A stretch of DNA of 64,000 nt from DASUPK01 sp963819715 (GTDB lineage Bacteria > Actinomycetota > Thermoleophilia > Solirubrobacterales > 70-9), in the NCBI GenBank assembly GCA_963819715.1, contig CAWFXE010000001.1, positions 62,001-126,000 on the forward strand, read 5' to 3'. The notes under the pieces are model-generated. The model saw only the letters and a program-made list of their open reading frames with translations, was not told where the DNA came from and did not search any database. Shown one piece after another: positions 41,299-50,843 of this stretch. The translations under genes and the position numbers were made by a program. The number at the start of each line of letters is the position of its first letter. The stretch's first letter is position 1.

Positions 41299-41936
41299 GC
41301 GAGATCCTCCGGGCCGATCTTCCCCTCCCCCAGCGGGCGCTCCCTGATCCACTCGATCAGGCCGCCCCAGTAAGCCGACCCCTCCAGCACGACGGGATGG
41401 TCGACGGCCTTTCCCGTCTGGATCAGTGTCAGCACCTCGAAGAGCTCGTCGAGCGTGCCGAAGCCTCCCGGGAACACGACGAGCGCGTTCGAGTACCTGA
41501 CGAACATCAGCTTCCTCGTGAAGAAGTAGTGGAACTCGATCCCGACGTCGACGTAGGGGTTGAGCGCCTGCTCGTGCGGCAGCTCGATGTTGAGCCCGAC
41601 GGAAGGCGCACCGGCCTCCTGGGCCCCACGGTTCGCGGCCTCCATCGCCCCGGGGCCCCCGCCCGTGATCACGGCGAGCCCGGCCTCGCCGATGGCGCGA
41701 CCCGTCGCGCGAGCCATCTCGTAGGCGTCGCTCTCCCGCTTCACCCTCGCCGACCCGAAGACGCAGACGGCGGGTCCTATGTCTCGCAGCAGCTCGAACC
41801 CGAGGGAGAGCTCGCGTTCCACGCGCCGCAGCCGGTCGGCATCCTCGCGCTGGGAGCGGACCGCGGGGCTCTCGGCGTAGATGATCTCCTCGTCGGAGCT
41901 GGATGGGAGGCGGGCGCCGGAAGCGGTGTCTGACAT
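41226..41936 (-). CDS. LOG family protein (TIGR00730, nucleotide 5'-monophosphate phosphoribohydrolase)
   Basis: 236 residues. The lysine decarboxylase-like/LOG motif PGGFGTLDELFE is intact, with VITGGGPGAMEAANRGA and the preceding VCVFGSARV. LOG enzymes release free bases, including cytokinins, from ribonucleotide monophosphates. The N-terminus has a charged extension (about 1-45). It follows rnj on the same strand by 21 nt. The last 24 codons lie opposite the end of the phospholipase D gene. Confidence 0.9.
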   Translation of the reverse strand: MSDTASGARLPSSSDEEIIYAESPAVRSQREDADRLRRVERELSLGFELLRDIGPAVCVFGSARVKRESDAYEMARATGRAIGEAGLAVITGGGPGAMEAANRGAQEAGAPSVGLNIELPHEQALNPYVDVGIEFHYFFTRKLMFVRYSNALVVFPGGFGTLDELFEVLTLIQTGKAVDHPVVLEGSAYWGGLIEWIRERPLGEGKIGPEDLAQAELADGAVDVMGRLLAGLSVAG

Positions 41937-41957
41937 GGCCGCCTGTGCGGTCCGCCC

Positions 41958-43622
41958 TCAGACCTCGACGACTACCGGCAGCACCAGGGGCCTGCGGCGG
42001 AGCTTCTCGTAGACGAACTCGGCGATGTCGTCGTGGAGGTCCTGCTGCAGCAGCGAGATCTCGCGGATCTCCTCGTCGGCCGCATCATCCAGCGTGTCCT
42101 GCACTACGTCCTTGAGCTCGTCGCGCAGGCCGTCGGCCTCCTGGGCGAAGGGCACGCCCCGAAAGATCACCTCGGGGTCGGCAACCTGGGAGCCGTCGTC
42201 CGAGGAGATCGTCGCGACGACGATGAAGACCCCGTCGTCGGAGAGCTTGCGGCGATCGCGGAGTGCAAACTCGTCCGGCTCTCCGACGGAAACGCCGTCG
42301 ACGAAGATCATGCTCGCGTGGACGTCCTCGCCGAAGCGGGCGCCCGACTCGTCGATCTCGAGCGCCAACCCGTTGCGTCCGGTGAAGATCCTGTCCCGGT
42401 CGACGCCCACGGACTCGGCGAGGTCGCCGTGGAGCCTCAGCCTCTTGTGGTCCCCGTGGAAGGGGAAGACGTTCTGCGGCTTGGTCAGATTGAGCATCAG
42501 CTTGAGCTCCTCCTGCCAGCCATGGCCTGACGCGTGGATCGGCGCGTCCGCCGCCGTCACCACCGAGGCGCCGATCTGGAAGATCCGGTCGATCGTCTCG
42601 TTGACCGACCGCTCGTTGCCGGGGATCGGGGTCGCGGAGAAGATCACGGTGTCACCGGAGTGCAACTCGACGTCGGGGTGATCGCGATGCGCCATCCGGC
42701 GGAGTGCCGAGAGCGGCTCGCCCTGGCTGCCTGTGGAGATGACGACGACCTTCTCGTCGGGAAAGTCCTCGATCTCCTTCGGGGAGATGAAGAGGCCCTC
42801 CGGCGCCGAGGCCATGCCCAGGTTGGACGCGATGTTGAAGTTCTTTCGCATCGACCGGCCGACGAGGGCGACGCGCCGGTCGAGACGCGCGGCGGCGTCG
42901 ATCACCTGCTGGACCCGGTGGACGTTGGACGCGAAGGAGGTGACGACGATTCGGCCCTCACAGCGGCCGAAGACCTCGAGCAGCGCGGGCCCGACGCTCG
43001 ACTCGGATGGAGCGACGCCGGGGCGGTCGGCGTTAGTGGAGTCGCCGCAGAGGCAGAGGACGCCCTCACGGCCGAGCTCCGCGAGACGGGAGACGTCGGC
43101 GGGGATCCCGTCCACCGGGGTCTGATCGAACTTGTAGTCGCCGGTGATCAGCACGGTGCCTGCGTCGGTCTTCAGGGCCACGGCTCGGGCGTCGGGGATG
43201 GAATGCGCCATGTGCACGAGCTCGATGTCGAAGGGACCAACGCTCACCTCCTCGCCCGCCGGCAGCTCCTCGAGCGGCACGTCGCGGAGCTTGTGCTCGT
43301 CGAGCTTCGATCGCACCATCCCAATCGTCAACAGGCCTCCGTAGATCACCGGCGGGATGCCGATCTCCCGCAGCACATAGGGAAGGGCGCCGACGTGGTC
43401 CTCGTGGCCGTGCGTGAGGACGATGGCCTCGATGTCGTCGGCGCGCTCGCGCAGCGTCGAGAAGTCGGGCAGCACGAGGTCGATGCCGAGCATGTCGGCG
43501 GTCGGGAACATCAGCCCCGTATCGACGACCACGATCCGCCCCTCCGTCTCGACCACGGTCATGTTCTTTCCAATTTCCCCCAGCCCACCGAGCGGGAGGA
43601 TGCGGACGCTCGAGCTGCTCAA
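41958..43622 (-). CDS. rnj: Ribonuclease J
   Basis: 554 residues. The metallo-beta-lactamase motif THGHEDHVGALP, GDYKFDQTPVDG and the beta-CASP part with SASGH-type HASGHGWQEELKLML are present; the C-terminal domain is complete. RNase J has 5'-3' exo- and endonuclease activity in mRNA decay and rRNA maturation. TTG 43622 follows the dapA stop by one base (TAG-C-TTG), with GGGAG about 11 nt upstream, indicating coupling. dapA-rnj-ftsK is a conserved actinobacterial order. Confidence 0.95.
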   Translation of the reverse strand: MSSSSVRILPLGGLGEIGKNMTVVETEGRIVVVDTGLMFPTADMLGIDLVLPDFSTLRERADDIEAIVLTHGHEDHVGALPYVLREIGIPPVIYGGLLTIGMVRSKLDEHKLRDVPLEELPAGEEVSVGPFDIELVHMAHSIPDARAVALKTDAGTVLITGDYKFDQTPVDGIPADVSRLAELGREGVLCLCGDSTNADRPGVAPSESSVGPALLEVFGRCEGRIVVTSFASNVHRVQQVIDAAARLDRRVALVGRSMRKNFNIASNLGMASAPEGLFISPKEIEDFPDEKVVVISTGSQGEPLSALRRMAHRDHPDVELHSGDTVIFSATPIPGNERSVNETIDRIFQIGASVVTAADAPIHASGHGWQEELKLMLNLTKPQNVFPFHGDHKRLRLHGDLAESVGVDRDRIFTGRNGLALEIDESGARFGEDVHASMIFVDGVSVGEPDEFALRDRRKLSDDGVFIVVATISSDDGSQVADPEVIFRGVPFAQEADGLRDELKDVVQDTLDDAADEEIREISLLQQDLHDDIAEFVYEKLRRRPLVLPVVVEV

Positions 43623-43623
43623 G

Positions 43624-44496
43624 CTACGCGGCGCTCCCGGCGAGGAGGCCGTGCGCCTCGAGGGCCTGTCTGACCTCGGCCCTCTGCTCGTCGTCGGCCT
43701 CCGTGATCGGCAGCCTCGCCCGCGCCGAACAGACGCCGAGCAACTCCAGTCCGGCCTTGACGGGGATCGGGTTCGTCTTGCTGCAGACCTCGTAGATCGG
43801 CCGCAGCCCGTCGTCGAGCTCGCGGGCCCGGTCGATGTCGCCCGCCTGCACCGCGTCGTAGATCTCGCGTATCTCCCGGCCCGCCAGATGCGTGGCGACC
43901 AGGATGCCCCCGGCCTCCCCCATCTCGAGCGTCCTCAGGAAGGTGCCGTCGTTGCCGGCGAGGATCCGGAGACCGTCGACCGGCTGGAGCTCATCGTCGT
44001 TCGCCTGCTTCACCCCCACGATGTTCTCGATCTGCGCGAGCTCTGCGAGCTGGTCGGGCGAGAGGTTGACCACCACCCGCGAGGGGATGTTGTAGAGCAG
44101 GACCGGGATCCCGGCGGCCCTGGCGACCACCTCGTAGTGAGCCTTGATGCCGGTGAAGTTGGGCTTGCTGTAGTACGGCGTCACGGCGAGGACCGCGTCC
44201 GCGCCGGTGTCGGCGGCGGCGGCGGAGAGCCGCTCGGAATGGCGTGTGTCATTGGAGCCGGTGCCGCAGATCACCAGCGTCTCCGCGCCGACCTCGTCGC
44301 GCACCGCCCCCAGCAGCGACAGGATCTCGCCGTCGTCGAGCGTCGGCGACTCCCCGGTCGTGCCGGCGAGCACAAGTCCGTGCGACCCGGTTTCGACCAG
44401 GCGGCGGGCGAGAGAGCGCGCTGCGCCCTCGTCCACCGAGCTGTCCTCGGCGAACGGCGTCACCATCGCCGTAATTACCCCTCCAATCTCAGGCAT
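43624..44496 (-). CDS. dapA: 4-hydroxy-tetrahydrodipicolinate synthase
   Basis: 290 residues. The TIM-barrel enzyme has LAGTTGESPTL, the catalytic Tyr in LLYNIPSR and the Schiff-base Lys in IVGVKQAND. It condenses pyruvate and aspartate semialdehyde, the first step of DAP/lysine synthesis. ATG 44496 has TACCCT (44504-44509) 7 nt upstream and no Shine-Dalgarno sequence. It is separated from dapB by an amidase gene and stands one base upstream of rnj. Confidence 0.96.
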   Translation of the reverse strand: MPEIGGVITAMVTPFAEDSSVDEGAARSLARRLVETGSHGLVLAGTTGESPTLDDGEILSLLGAVRDEVGAETLVICGTGSNDTRHSERLSAAAADTGADAVLAVTPYYSKPNFTGIKAHYEVVARAAGIPVLLYNIPSRVVVNLSPDQLAELAQIENIVGVKQANDDELQPVDGLRILAGNDGTFLRTLEMGEAGGILVATHLAGREIREIYDAVQAGDIDRARELDDGLRPIYEVCSKTNPIPVKAGLELLGVCSARARLPITEADDEQRAEVRQALEAHGLLAGSAA

Positions 44497-44516
44497 CAGC
44501 CTGAGGGTACCCGACG

Positions 44517-45983
44517 CTAAACGGGTTGCCCCTTCGGGGCACCCTCGCGCAAAGGAAATCGCTCGGCCCAGGGGTGCGCCTGCTCAAGCTGCGCCGCGAC
44601 GCGCAACAGCACGTCCTCCCGTCCGAGAGGCGCGATCAGCTGAACGCCGATGGGCAGCCCCTCCTCGCTCCAAGTGAGCGGCAGCGAGATCGCCGGCTGT
44701 CCGGACGCGTTCATCAGAGCCGTGAAGGCCGCTGTCCGCTCTCCGCGATGGATCGTGGCCAATGGGTCGTCGGGGTCGGTCGCGAAGCTTCCCAGCGGCG
44801 GGGGCAGCTCGCCCATCGTCGGCGTGAGCAGCAGGTCATGACCCTGGTCGAACCAGATGCCGATCATGCGGCTGACCGCCTGGTGCTGGCTGACGGCAGC
44901 CAGGTACTGGCCCGAGTGACGACGCCGGCCCTCCTCCGCCATCGCCCAGGTGAGTGGCTCCATGTCGTCCGGTCCCAACTCCCGCCCAAGCAGGACACCG
45001 AGCTGGTCGATGATCTCGGTCTGTCCCGCATACCAGCGGGTGAGGAACGTCTCGATCAGGTCGAAGCTCTCGTCGATGGCGGGAATGTCCTCGTCGATCT
45101 GGTGCCCGAGACCCTCGAGCATCGTCGCCGCCTCGCGGGTCGCCGCAACGACGGCCGGATCGACCTGGATGTGGCCGGCGCCGACGGGATCGGTGAGGAC
45201 CGTGATTCGAAGGGATCCAGGATCGGCGTCCAGCTCCTCCATGAAGGGGCGCAGCGGCTCGGGCGCCACGTACGGGTCGCCCGGCGCTGGGCCGTGAGTG
45301 GCGTCGAGCGCCTGCGCAACGTCGCGAACGGAACGCGAAACCACGTGCTCGACGGTGAGGCCGCTCATCACGTCCCCGATCAGCGGACCGAGCGACGTTC
45401 TCCCTCGGCTGGTCTTCAGCCCAACCAGGCCACAGCAGCTGGCCGGGATGCGGATCGACCCTCCGCCATCGTTCGCATGGGCGATCGGAACGATGCCGGC
45501 GGCTACGGCCGCCGCCGAGCCACCGCTCGAGCCGCCCGGTGAGCGGCCGAGATCCCAGGGATTGTGCGTCGGCCCGTAGGCGGCCGGCTCGGTCGTCGGC
45601 ACGATCCCCAGCTCAGGGGTGTTCGTCTTCCCGATCGTGACGAACCCGGCATCCCGGAATCGCGCCCCGAGGAAGGTGTCCAGCGGCAGCCGGAAGTCGG
45701 CATCCTTCAGAGCCTTCACCCCCATGTACATCGGCTGCCCGGCAAGACCGGCGCCGAGGTCCTTGAAGAGGAACGGGACGCCCCGGAATGGGCCATCCGG
45801 AAGGTCGCCGCGGGATTCCTCCAGGCCCTGCTCGTAGAGCGGGTGGATGATCGCGTTCAGGTCCGGGTTGAGCCGCTCGGCGCGCTCGACCGCGGCCTGG
45901 GTGAGCTCCTCCGGGCTCACCTCTCCGATTCGCACCAGCTCCGCCTGAGCGGTGGCGTCCAGCCTTGCAAGGTCCTCGGTCAC
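44517..45983 (-). CDS. Amidase signature family enzyme
   Basis: 488 residues. The Ser-cisSer-Lys triad is visible: Lys in VPFLFKDLGA, cis-Ser in SPGGSSGGSAAAVAAG and the nucleophile in NDGGGSIRIPAS. It should hydrolyse a carboxamide; the physiological substrate is unknown (some relatives act on acetamide, nylon oligomers or Glu-tRNA). The ATG overlaps the dapB stop by 4 nt (45980-45983), so it is translated with dapB; the link with DAP synthesis is positional only. Its final codons (QPV-stop) lie in the repeat element shared with the FMO gene. Confidence 0.92.
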   Translation of the reverse strand: MTEDLARLDATAQAELVRIGEVSPEELTQAAVERAERLNPDLNAIIHPLYEQGLEESRGDLPDGPFRGVPFLFKDLGAGLAGQPMYMGVKALKDADFRLPLDTFLGARFRDAGFVTIGKTNTPELGIVPTTEPAAYGPTHNPWDLGRSPGGSSGGSAAAVAAGIVPIAHANDGGGSIRIPASCCGLVGLKTSRGRTSLGPLIGDVMSGLTVEHVVSRSVRDVAQALDATHGPAPGDPYVAPEPLRPFMEELDADPGSLRITVLTDPVGAGHIQVDPAVVAATREAATMLEGLGHQIDEDIPAIDESFDLIETFLTRWYAGQTEIIDQLGVLLGRELGPDDMEPLTWAMAEEGRRRHSGQYLAAVSQHQAVSRMIGIWFDQGHDLLLTPTMGELPPPLGSFATDPDDPLATIHRGERTAAFTALMNASGQPAISLPLTWSEEGLPIGVQLIAPLGREDVLLRVAAQLEQAHPWAERFPLREGAPKGQPV

Positions 45984-46660
45984 AGCAGCTCCTCCAGTCC
46001 GATTACGAAGCGTTCGGGCAGGTCCGCGACCTTGCGCACCGCCAGCAGCACACCCGGCATGAAGCTCGACCGGTTGATGGAATCGTGGCGGATCGAGAGC
46101 GTCTGGCCCTCGCCGCCGAAGGTGACCTCCTGGTGAGCGACCAATCCCGGCAGGCGCACCGAGTGGATCGGCTCGTGGACGTTCCCTCCTGCACCGCGGA
46201 TCAGATCCGCAGTGCGCTTCGCCGTGCCGGACGGCGCGTCCTTCTTGTGCTCGCCGTGCAGCTCGACGATCTCAGCCTCCGGCATGTGCGGGGCGATCAG
46301 CTTCGAGGCTTCCATCATCAGCACCGCGCCGATCGCGAAGTTGGGAGCGACGAAGCACTTGGCGGTGCTGTCCGCGCGATGCACGTGCGCCTTGAGCTCC
46401 TCGAGGTCGAAGCCGGTGCTGCCGACGACAGCGTGCACGCCCGCTTCGATCGCGTCGAAGACGTTGGCGGGTGCCGCATCCGGAGTGGTGAAGTCGACCA
46501 TCACGTCCGCCCCCTCGAGGACGTCGTTGACTGACGTGTCGAGCGCCGGATCGGCTTTTCCGACGAGCTCCATGTCCTCGGCGGCCTCCACCGCCCCGCA
46601 GGTGGCCTCCCCCATGCGACCGGCTGCGCCGGAGACGACGACCTTGATCGGATTTCCCAT
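45980..46660 (-). CDS. dapB: 4-hydroxy-tetrahydrodipicolinate reductase
   Basis: 226 residues. Nucleotide motif VSGAAGRMGE (9-18) and the catalytic loop ELHGEHKKDAPSGTA are present; the loop keeps the first His and the Lys but has Gly where most have a second His. VGSTGFD and FAIGAVLMM are conserved. It makes tetrahydrodipicolinate from the DapA product. ATG 46660 has TAGGAT (46667-46672) 6 nt upstream. The protein is slightly short compared with the E. coli form (about 270) as in other Actinobacteria. Confidence 0.93.
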   Translation of the reverse strand: MGNPIKVVVSGAAGRMGEATCGAVEAAEDMELVGKADPALDTSVNDVLEGADVMVDFTTPDAAPANVFDAIEAGVHAVVGSTGFDLEELKAHVHRADSTAKCFVAPNFAIGAVLMMEASKLIAPHMPEAEIVELHGEHKKDAPSGTAKRTADLIRGAGGNVHEPIHSVRLPGLVAHQEVTFGGEGQTLSIRHDSINRSSFMPGVLLAVRKVADLPERFVIGLEELL

Positions 46661-46669
46661 GCCGCGATC

Positions 46670-47104
46670 CTATTTGTCGATCGCCTGAAACCAGGCCCCG
46701 AGGGCTTGGACACCCTGGCGCTGGGCCTCACCGCCGCCGAGCTTGCCGAGCAGCTTGCCCTCGCCGCGCATCAGCATCAGCTTGAGCTTCTCGCCGTCGG
46801 TGGTCTGGATCTGCAGCCTGACCGCGGCATGGTCGAGCACGACGGCGTCGACCTCCAACCACCCGCCACCGGCGGGCCCCGCCTTGGCCGAGGCCACCTG
46901 CTCGGGCGTGATCGACCGGATCGACCCATCGGGGTTGCCGCGGCGATGCAGCGGCTGAATCAGGAGGCGGTGATCCGTCACTCCGATCACCACCGCACCG
47001 CCCTTGAACATGCCCTTCTGCTGAGACGCGATACAGAGGCCGCGCAGGTCTTCTCCCGCCTGTGCCTCGAGCTGCTCCCGGAACTTTGAGTCGATGTCGG
47101 CCAC
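46670..47104 (-). CDS. PH-domain-like protein of unknown function
   Basis: 144 residues. The centre (GMFKGGAVVIGVTDHRLLIQPLHRRG) followed by an acidic/basic beta pattern resembles bacterial PH-like domains; KLKLMLMRGEGKLLGKLGGG follows. No signal or membrane segment. I cannot name a function. The GTG at 47104 shares a base with the TAG of the peptidase gene (TAGTG), so it is coupled to the M16 peptidase. dapB follows by 9 nt. Confidence 0.7.
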   Translation of the reverse strand: MADIDSKFREQLEAQAGEDLRGLCIASQQKGMFKGGAVVIGVTDHRLLIQPLHRRGNPDGSIRSITPEQVASAKAGPAGGGWLEVDAVVLDHAAVRLQIQTTDGEKLKLMLMRGEGKLLGKLGGGEAQRQGVQALGAWFQAIDK

Positions 47105-48387
47105 TAGGCAGCGGCGAGGGCTTCGCTCACCGGCGCCAGCGCCGAGCGGAAGCGCTCCTCGCTCGGCGCGATCGCGGCGGCCGAGAGCGCGTCGGGCGCG
47201 TACAGGTCGCGGGCCAGCTCTGCGACGTCCTCGGAGGTGACCCCATCGACCTTCTCGAGCAGCTCGTCGAGCGTCAGCAGAGGGGTGCCGAACAGCACGG
47301 ACTTCCCAATCCGGCCCATCCGAGCGGCGGTCGACTCGGAGGAGAGGACCATGCGGCCCTTGACGTGCTCCTTCGCGCGATTGAGCTCGTCGTCGGTGAC
47401 ACCGTCGGTGTGGACCGAGGCGAGCTCCCGGCCGATGATCTCGCAGGCTTCCTGGACGTTGTCCTGACGCGTCCCCACGTAGAGGCCGATCAGCCCGCTG
47501 TCCACGTACTGCTGGGTGTAGGAGCCGACCGAGTAGGCGAGCCCCTTCTTCTCGCGGATCTCGCGGAAGAGGCGCGATGAGGTGGAGCCGCCGAAGACGG
47601 CGTCGAGGATGCTGAGCGCGTAGCGGCGGTCGTCCGAGCGGTCGATCCCGGGACCGCCGAAGCAGATATGGAACTGCTCGGTGTCCTTCTGCTGGAATGC
47701 GACGCGCGCGCCGTTCACCTTGGGGGCCTCGGGGGCGAGGCGGTCCCCGTTTGCGCTCGGGGGCTCCACGTGGCGCTTGCTGAGCTCCACGATCCGATCG
47801 TGGTCGATGTTCCCGGCCGCCGCGACGACGATGTTCGCGCCGGTGTAGTGCGAGCGGTGGTAGGCCGCGATGTCTGGGATGGGGATCGAGCTGATCACCT
47901 CGGCCTCGCCGAGGACCCGTCTGCCGAGCGGGTGGCCCCCGAAGACGGCGTGGTCGAGCACGTCGTGGACCTTGTCCTGCGGCTCGTCCTCGTACATCGC
48001 GATCTCCTCGAGCACGACCTCGCGCTCGGAGTCGATCTCGGGGTAGGTCGGGCCCAGCAGCATCTCCGACAGCAGGTCGAACGCCTCGTCCGTGTGGGTA
48101 TCGAGGAAGCGGGCATAGAGGTTCGTCGACTCCTTGCCGGTCGCCGCGTTGATCGCAGCGCCGAGGCCGTCGAAGATCTCCGCGATCTCGATCGCCGAGT
48201 AGCGCTTCGTGCCCTTGAAGAGCAGGTGCTCGAGGAAATGCGAGACGCCGGCCTGCGCCGGCGTCTCGTCCCTCGAGCCTGTTCGAACCCAGAGCCCCAG
48301 AGCCACGGATCTCACCGAGGGAACCGCCTCGGTGACGACCCGGACCCCGGAGTCGAGTTCGGTTATCTGTGCTTCGGGCGCGGTCAC
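47104..48387 (-). CDS. M16 family zinc peptidase
   Basis: About 427 residues. The inverted zinc motif HFLEH (H50, E53, H54) with downstream EE of VVLEEIAMYEDEP (third ligand) is intact, and the inactive second half carries FGGSTSSRLFREIREKKGLAYS. Such peptidases lie after pnp in Actinobacteria (PepR-like position). GTG 48387 starts VTAPEAQITELDSGVRV, near the usual family start; a longer version from 48426 cannot be excluded. It is cytoplasmic by lack of a signal. Confidence 0.9.
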   Translation of the reverse strand: MTAPEAQITELDSGVRVVTEAVPSVRSVALGLWVRTGSRDETPAQAGVSHFLEHLLFKGTKRYSAIEIAEIFDGLGAAINAATGKESTNLYARFLDTHTDEAFDLLSEMLLGPTYPEIDSEREVVLEEIAMYEDEPQDKVHDVLDHAVFGGHPLGRRVLGEAEVISSIPIPDIAAYHRSHYTGANIVVAAAGNIDHDRIVELSKRHVEPPSANGDRLAPEAPKVNGARVAFQQKDTEQFHICFGGPGIDRSDDRRYALSILDAVFGGSTSSRLFREIREKKGLAYSVGSYTQQYVDSGLIGLYVGTRQDNVQEACEIIGRELASVHTDGVTDDELNRAKEHVKGRMVLSSESTAARMGRIGKSVLFGTPLLTLDELLEKVDGVTSEDVAELARDLYAPDALSAAAIAPSEERFRSALAPVSEALAAA

Positions 48388-48442
48388 GATGCCGGATGAG
48401 GTGCGTTGCCGGCGAGCGAGAACCAAGCGCGACTAGGACGCA

Positions 48443-48470
48443 GGGCGAAGCCCTTGCTCGCGGCAAGGGC
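48443..48470. repeat. Alternative hairpins downstream of pnp
   Basis: GGGC-GAA-GCCC (48443-48453) and GCCCTTGC-TCGCG-GCAAGGGC (48450-48470) share bases and exclude each other. They sit between pnp and the M16 gene and may be transcript-end structures. Confidence 0.45.
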
Positions 48471-48557
48471 AAGCCCGAGGACGCCGTCGCGCGCCGGTTC
48501 GCAGCCGCCGGCGGCGCGCCTCAGTCGGTATCGGGACCGCCGGCTCACGCGGTCCGG

Positions 48558-50828
48558 CTAGCGGGGCCCTCTGCCGCCGCCATCGCGCTCGCGGCGACGG
48601 CCTCCGCCGCCACCATCGCGCTCGCGTCGGGGACCACCACGGCCACCGCCGCCCTCACGGCGACGCGGGGGCCCGGGATCGCCGGTGCCGACGCCCGCGA
48701 GCTCCTCCGCGGACTTGCCGTTGACGTCGGGATCCTCAGTGAGCCGAAGACCGATCCGGCCTCGCTCCTTGTCGACCTCGACGACGGTGACGTCGATCTC
48801 GTCGCCCTGGTTGAGGACCTCCTCGACCGTGCCGACGCGCTCGCCCGGCTTCACGTTGGAGATGTGAAGCAGGCCGTCGGTGCCCTTGCTGAGCTCTATG
48901 AAGGCGCCGAAGTTGGTGGTCTTCACCACCTTGCCGGAGGTGTAGCGGTCTCCGATCTCGGCGTCCTTGGTCATTGCGGTGATCCGATCCGCGAGGGCGT
49001 CGACCTTCTCGCCGGTCGGCGCGTACAGACGCACCGTGCCGTCGTCGTCGACGTCGATCTCAGCCTCGAACTCGTCCGAGAGGCCGCGGATCGTCTCGCC
49101 GCCCTTGCCGATCAGGGCGCCGATCTTCTCCGGGTCGATCTTGATCGAGGTGATCTTCGGCGCGAACTGCGAGAGCTCCTCGCGCGGGTGGTCGATCGAT
49201 TCGGCCATCTTGCCGAGGATGAACATCCGCCCCTTGTTCGCCTGCTCCAGAGCGTCCTTGAGGATCTCGAGCGTGACGCCCGTGATCTTGATGTCCATCT
49301 GGAGGGCGGTGATGCCCTCGGATGTCCCGGCGACCTTGAAGTCCATGTCACCCAGGTGGTCCTCGACGCCGGCGATGTCGGTGAGGACGATGTAGTCGTC
49401 GCCCTCCTTGATCAGCCCCATCGCGACTCCGGCGACCGGTGCGGTGACCGGCACGCCCGCGGCCTGCAGCGCCATGGACGAGGCGCAGACCGAGCCCATC
49501 GAGGAGGACCCGTTCGACTCCAGCGTGTCGGAGACGACGCGGATCACGTACGGGAACTCCTCCTCATCGGGGATCGTGGCCTGGAGCGCCCGCTCGGCGA
49601 GCGCGCCGTGTCCGATGTCGCGGCGCTTGGGGCCGCGCATGAAGCCGGCCTCTCCCACCGAGAACGGGGGGAAATTGTAGTGGTGCCAGAACCGCTTGGT
49701 CTCCTGCAGGCCGAGGTTGTCGACCTTCATGTCCATGCGGGTGGTGCCGAGCGCGACGTTGGAGAGGATCTGCGTCTCACCGCGAGTGAACAGGGCGGAG
49801 CCGTGCGAACGCGGTGCGATGTCGATCTCGGTCTCGATCGGCCGGATCTCGTCCTGGGCGCGACCGTCGGGGCGCTTCTTGTCGACGGCGATTGCCTTGC
49901 GGATCGTGTCCTTCTCGAAAGCGTCGAAGGCGGCGGAAACCTCGGCCTTCTTCGCCGCGGTCTCCTCATCGTCGCCCTCGGGCGCGTGCTGCTCGATGAC
50001 GGCTTCCTTGACCTTGTCGATCGCCTCATAGCGCTCGAGCTTGCCCTCGGTGGCGATGGCATCGACCAGCGCCTGTCCGTGGGAGCTCTTGATCGCGTCG
50101 TAGAGGGCAGAGTCGATCTCCGGCGCCTCGACCACGAGCTTCTCCTTGCCGGCCTTGCCACGGAGTTCCTCCATGGTGGCGACGAGCTTCTTGATCTCGG
50201 AGTGCGCGATGTCGAGCGCGTCCAGGATCTCGGCCTCAGTGACGCCCTCGGCGCCGGCCTCGACCATCAGGATCGCCTCGTCGGTACCCGACACGATCAG
50301 GTCCAGTTCAAGCTCCTCGAGCCTCTCTTCTTCCGGGTTCACCACGAAGTCGCCGTCGAGCTTCCCGATCCGGACGGCGCCGACGTGCTTGGCGACGGGG
50401 ATCTCGGAGATGGCGAGCGCGGCGGAGGCGCCGTTCATCGCCAGGATGTCGTACGGGTGGACGTGGTCCACGGAGAGGGGCTGGGAGACCAGCTGGGTCT
50501 CCTTGTGCCAGCCCTTCGGGAAGAGGGGCCGGATCGGGCGGTCGATCATCCGAGCGGTCAGCGTGGCCTTTTCACCGGCCCGCGCCTCGCGGCGGAAGAA
50601 GGAGCCCGGGATCTTGCCCGCGGCATAGTGCTTTTCCTCAACGTCAACGGTGAGGGGCAGGAAGTCGACGTCGCGGTCGTTGCCCGCCGTGGCGGTGCAG
50701 AGGACCATCGTGTCGCCGGAGCGCACCACAACGGCGCCGCTCGCCTGACGGGCGAGCTTTCCGGTCTCGAAGGAGATCTCCTCGCCGCCTACATCCACCG
50801 AGACGCGGCTTACTTCGAACATACTCAT
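48558..50828 (-). CDS. pnp: Polyribonucleotide nucleotidyltransferase (PNPase)
   Basis: 756 residues: two RNase PH domains separated by the alpha-helical domain (FFRREARAGEKATLTARMIDRPIRPLF in the first; SSMGSVCASSMALQAAGVP with the catalytic region in the second), then KH (IGALIGKGGETIRGL) and S1 (GDRYTSGKVVKTTNFGAFIEL) domains. The tail is an unusual Gly/Arg-rich stretch of about 45 residues, likely an RNA-binding or partner-binding tail. It degrades mRNA 3'-5' using phosphate. ATG 50828 or 50822 are both plausible; AGGGA precedes the first. A leader hairpin lies upstream. Confidence 0.97.
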   Translation of the reverse strand: MSMFEVSRVSVDVGGEEISFETGKLARQASGAVVVRSGDTMVLCTATAGNDRDVDFLPLTVDVEEKHYAAGKIPGSFFRREARAGEKATLTARMIDRPIRPLFPKGWHKETQLVSQPLSVDHVHPYDILAMNGASAALAISEIPVAKHVGAVRIGKLDGDFVVNPEEERLEELELDLIVSGTDEAILMVEAGAEGVTEAEILDALDIAHSEIKKLVATMEELRGKAGKEKLVVEAPEIDSALYDAIKSSHGQALVDAIATEGKLERYEAIDKVKEAVIEQHAPEGDDEETAAKKAEVSAAFDAFEKDTIRKAIAVDKKRPDGRAQDEIRPIETEIDIAPRSHGSALFTRGETQILSNVALGTTRMDMKVDNLGLQETKRFWHHYNFPPFSVGEAGFMRGPKRRDIGHGALAERALQATIPDEEEFPYVIRVVSDTLESNGSSSMGSVCASSMALQAAGVPVTAPVAGVAMGLIKEGDDYIVLTDIAGVEDHLGDMDFKVAGTSEGITALQMDIKITGVTLEILKDALEQANKGRMFILGKMAESIDHPREELSQFAPKITSIKIDPEKIGALIGKGGETIRGLSDEFEAEIDVDDDGTVRLYAPTGEKVDALADRITAMTKDAEIGDRYTSGKVVKTTNFGAFIELSKGTDGLLHISNVKPGERVGTVEEVLNQGDEIDVTVVEVDKERGRIGLRLTEDPDVNGKSAEELAGVGTGDPGPPRRREGGGGRGGPRRERDGGGGGRRRERDGGGRGPR

Positions 50829-50843
50829 ATGTTTGTTCCCTTC

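Noticed and set aside
48275..48300. GTTCGAA sequence suggestive of a tRNA T loop
   Set aside because: It lies within the M16 peptidase coding sequence, with no acceptor stem, D stem or anticodon arm around it. I found no tRNA in the window.
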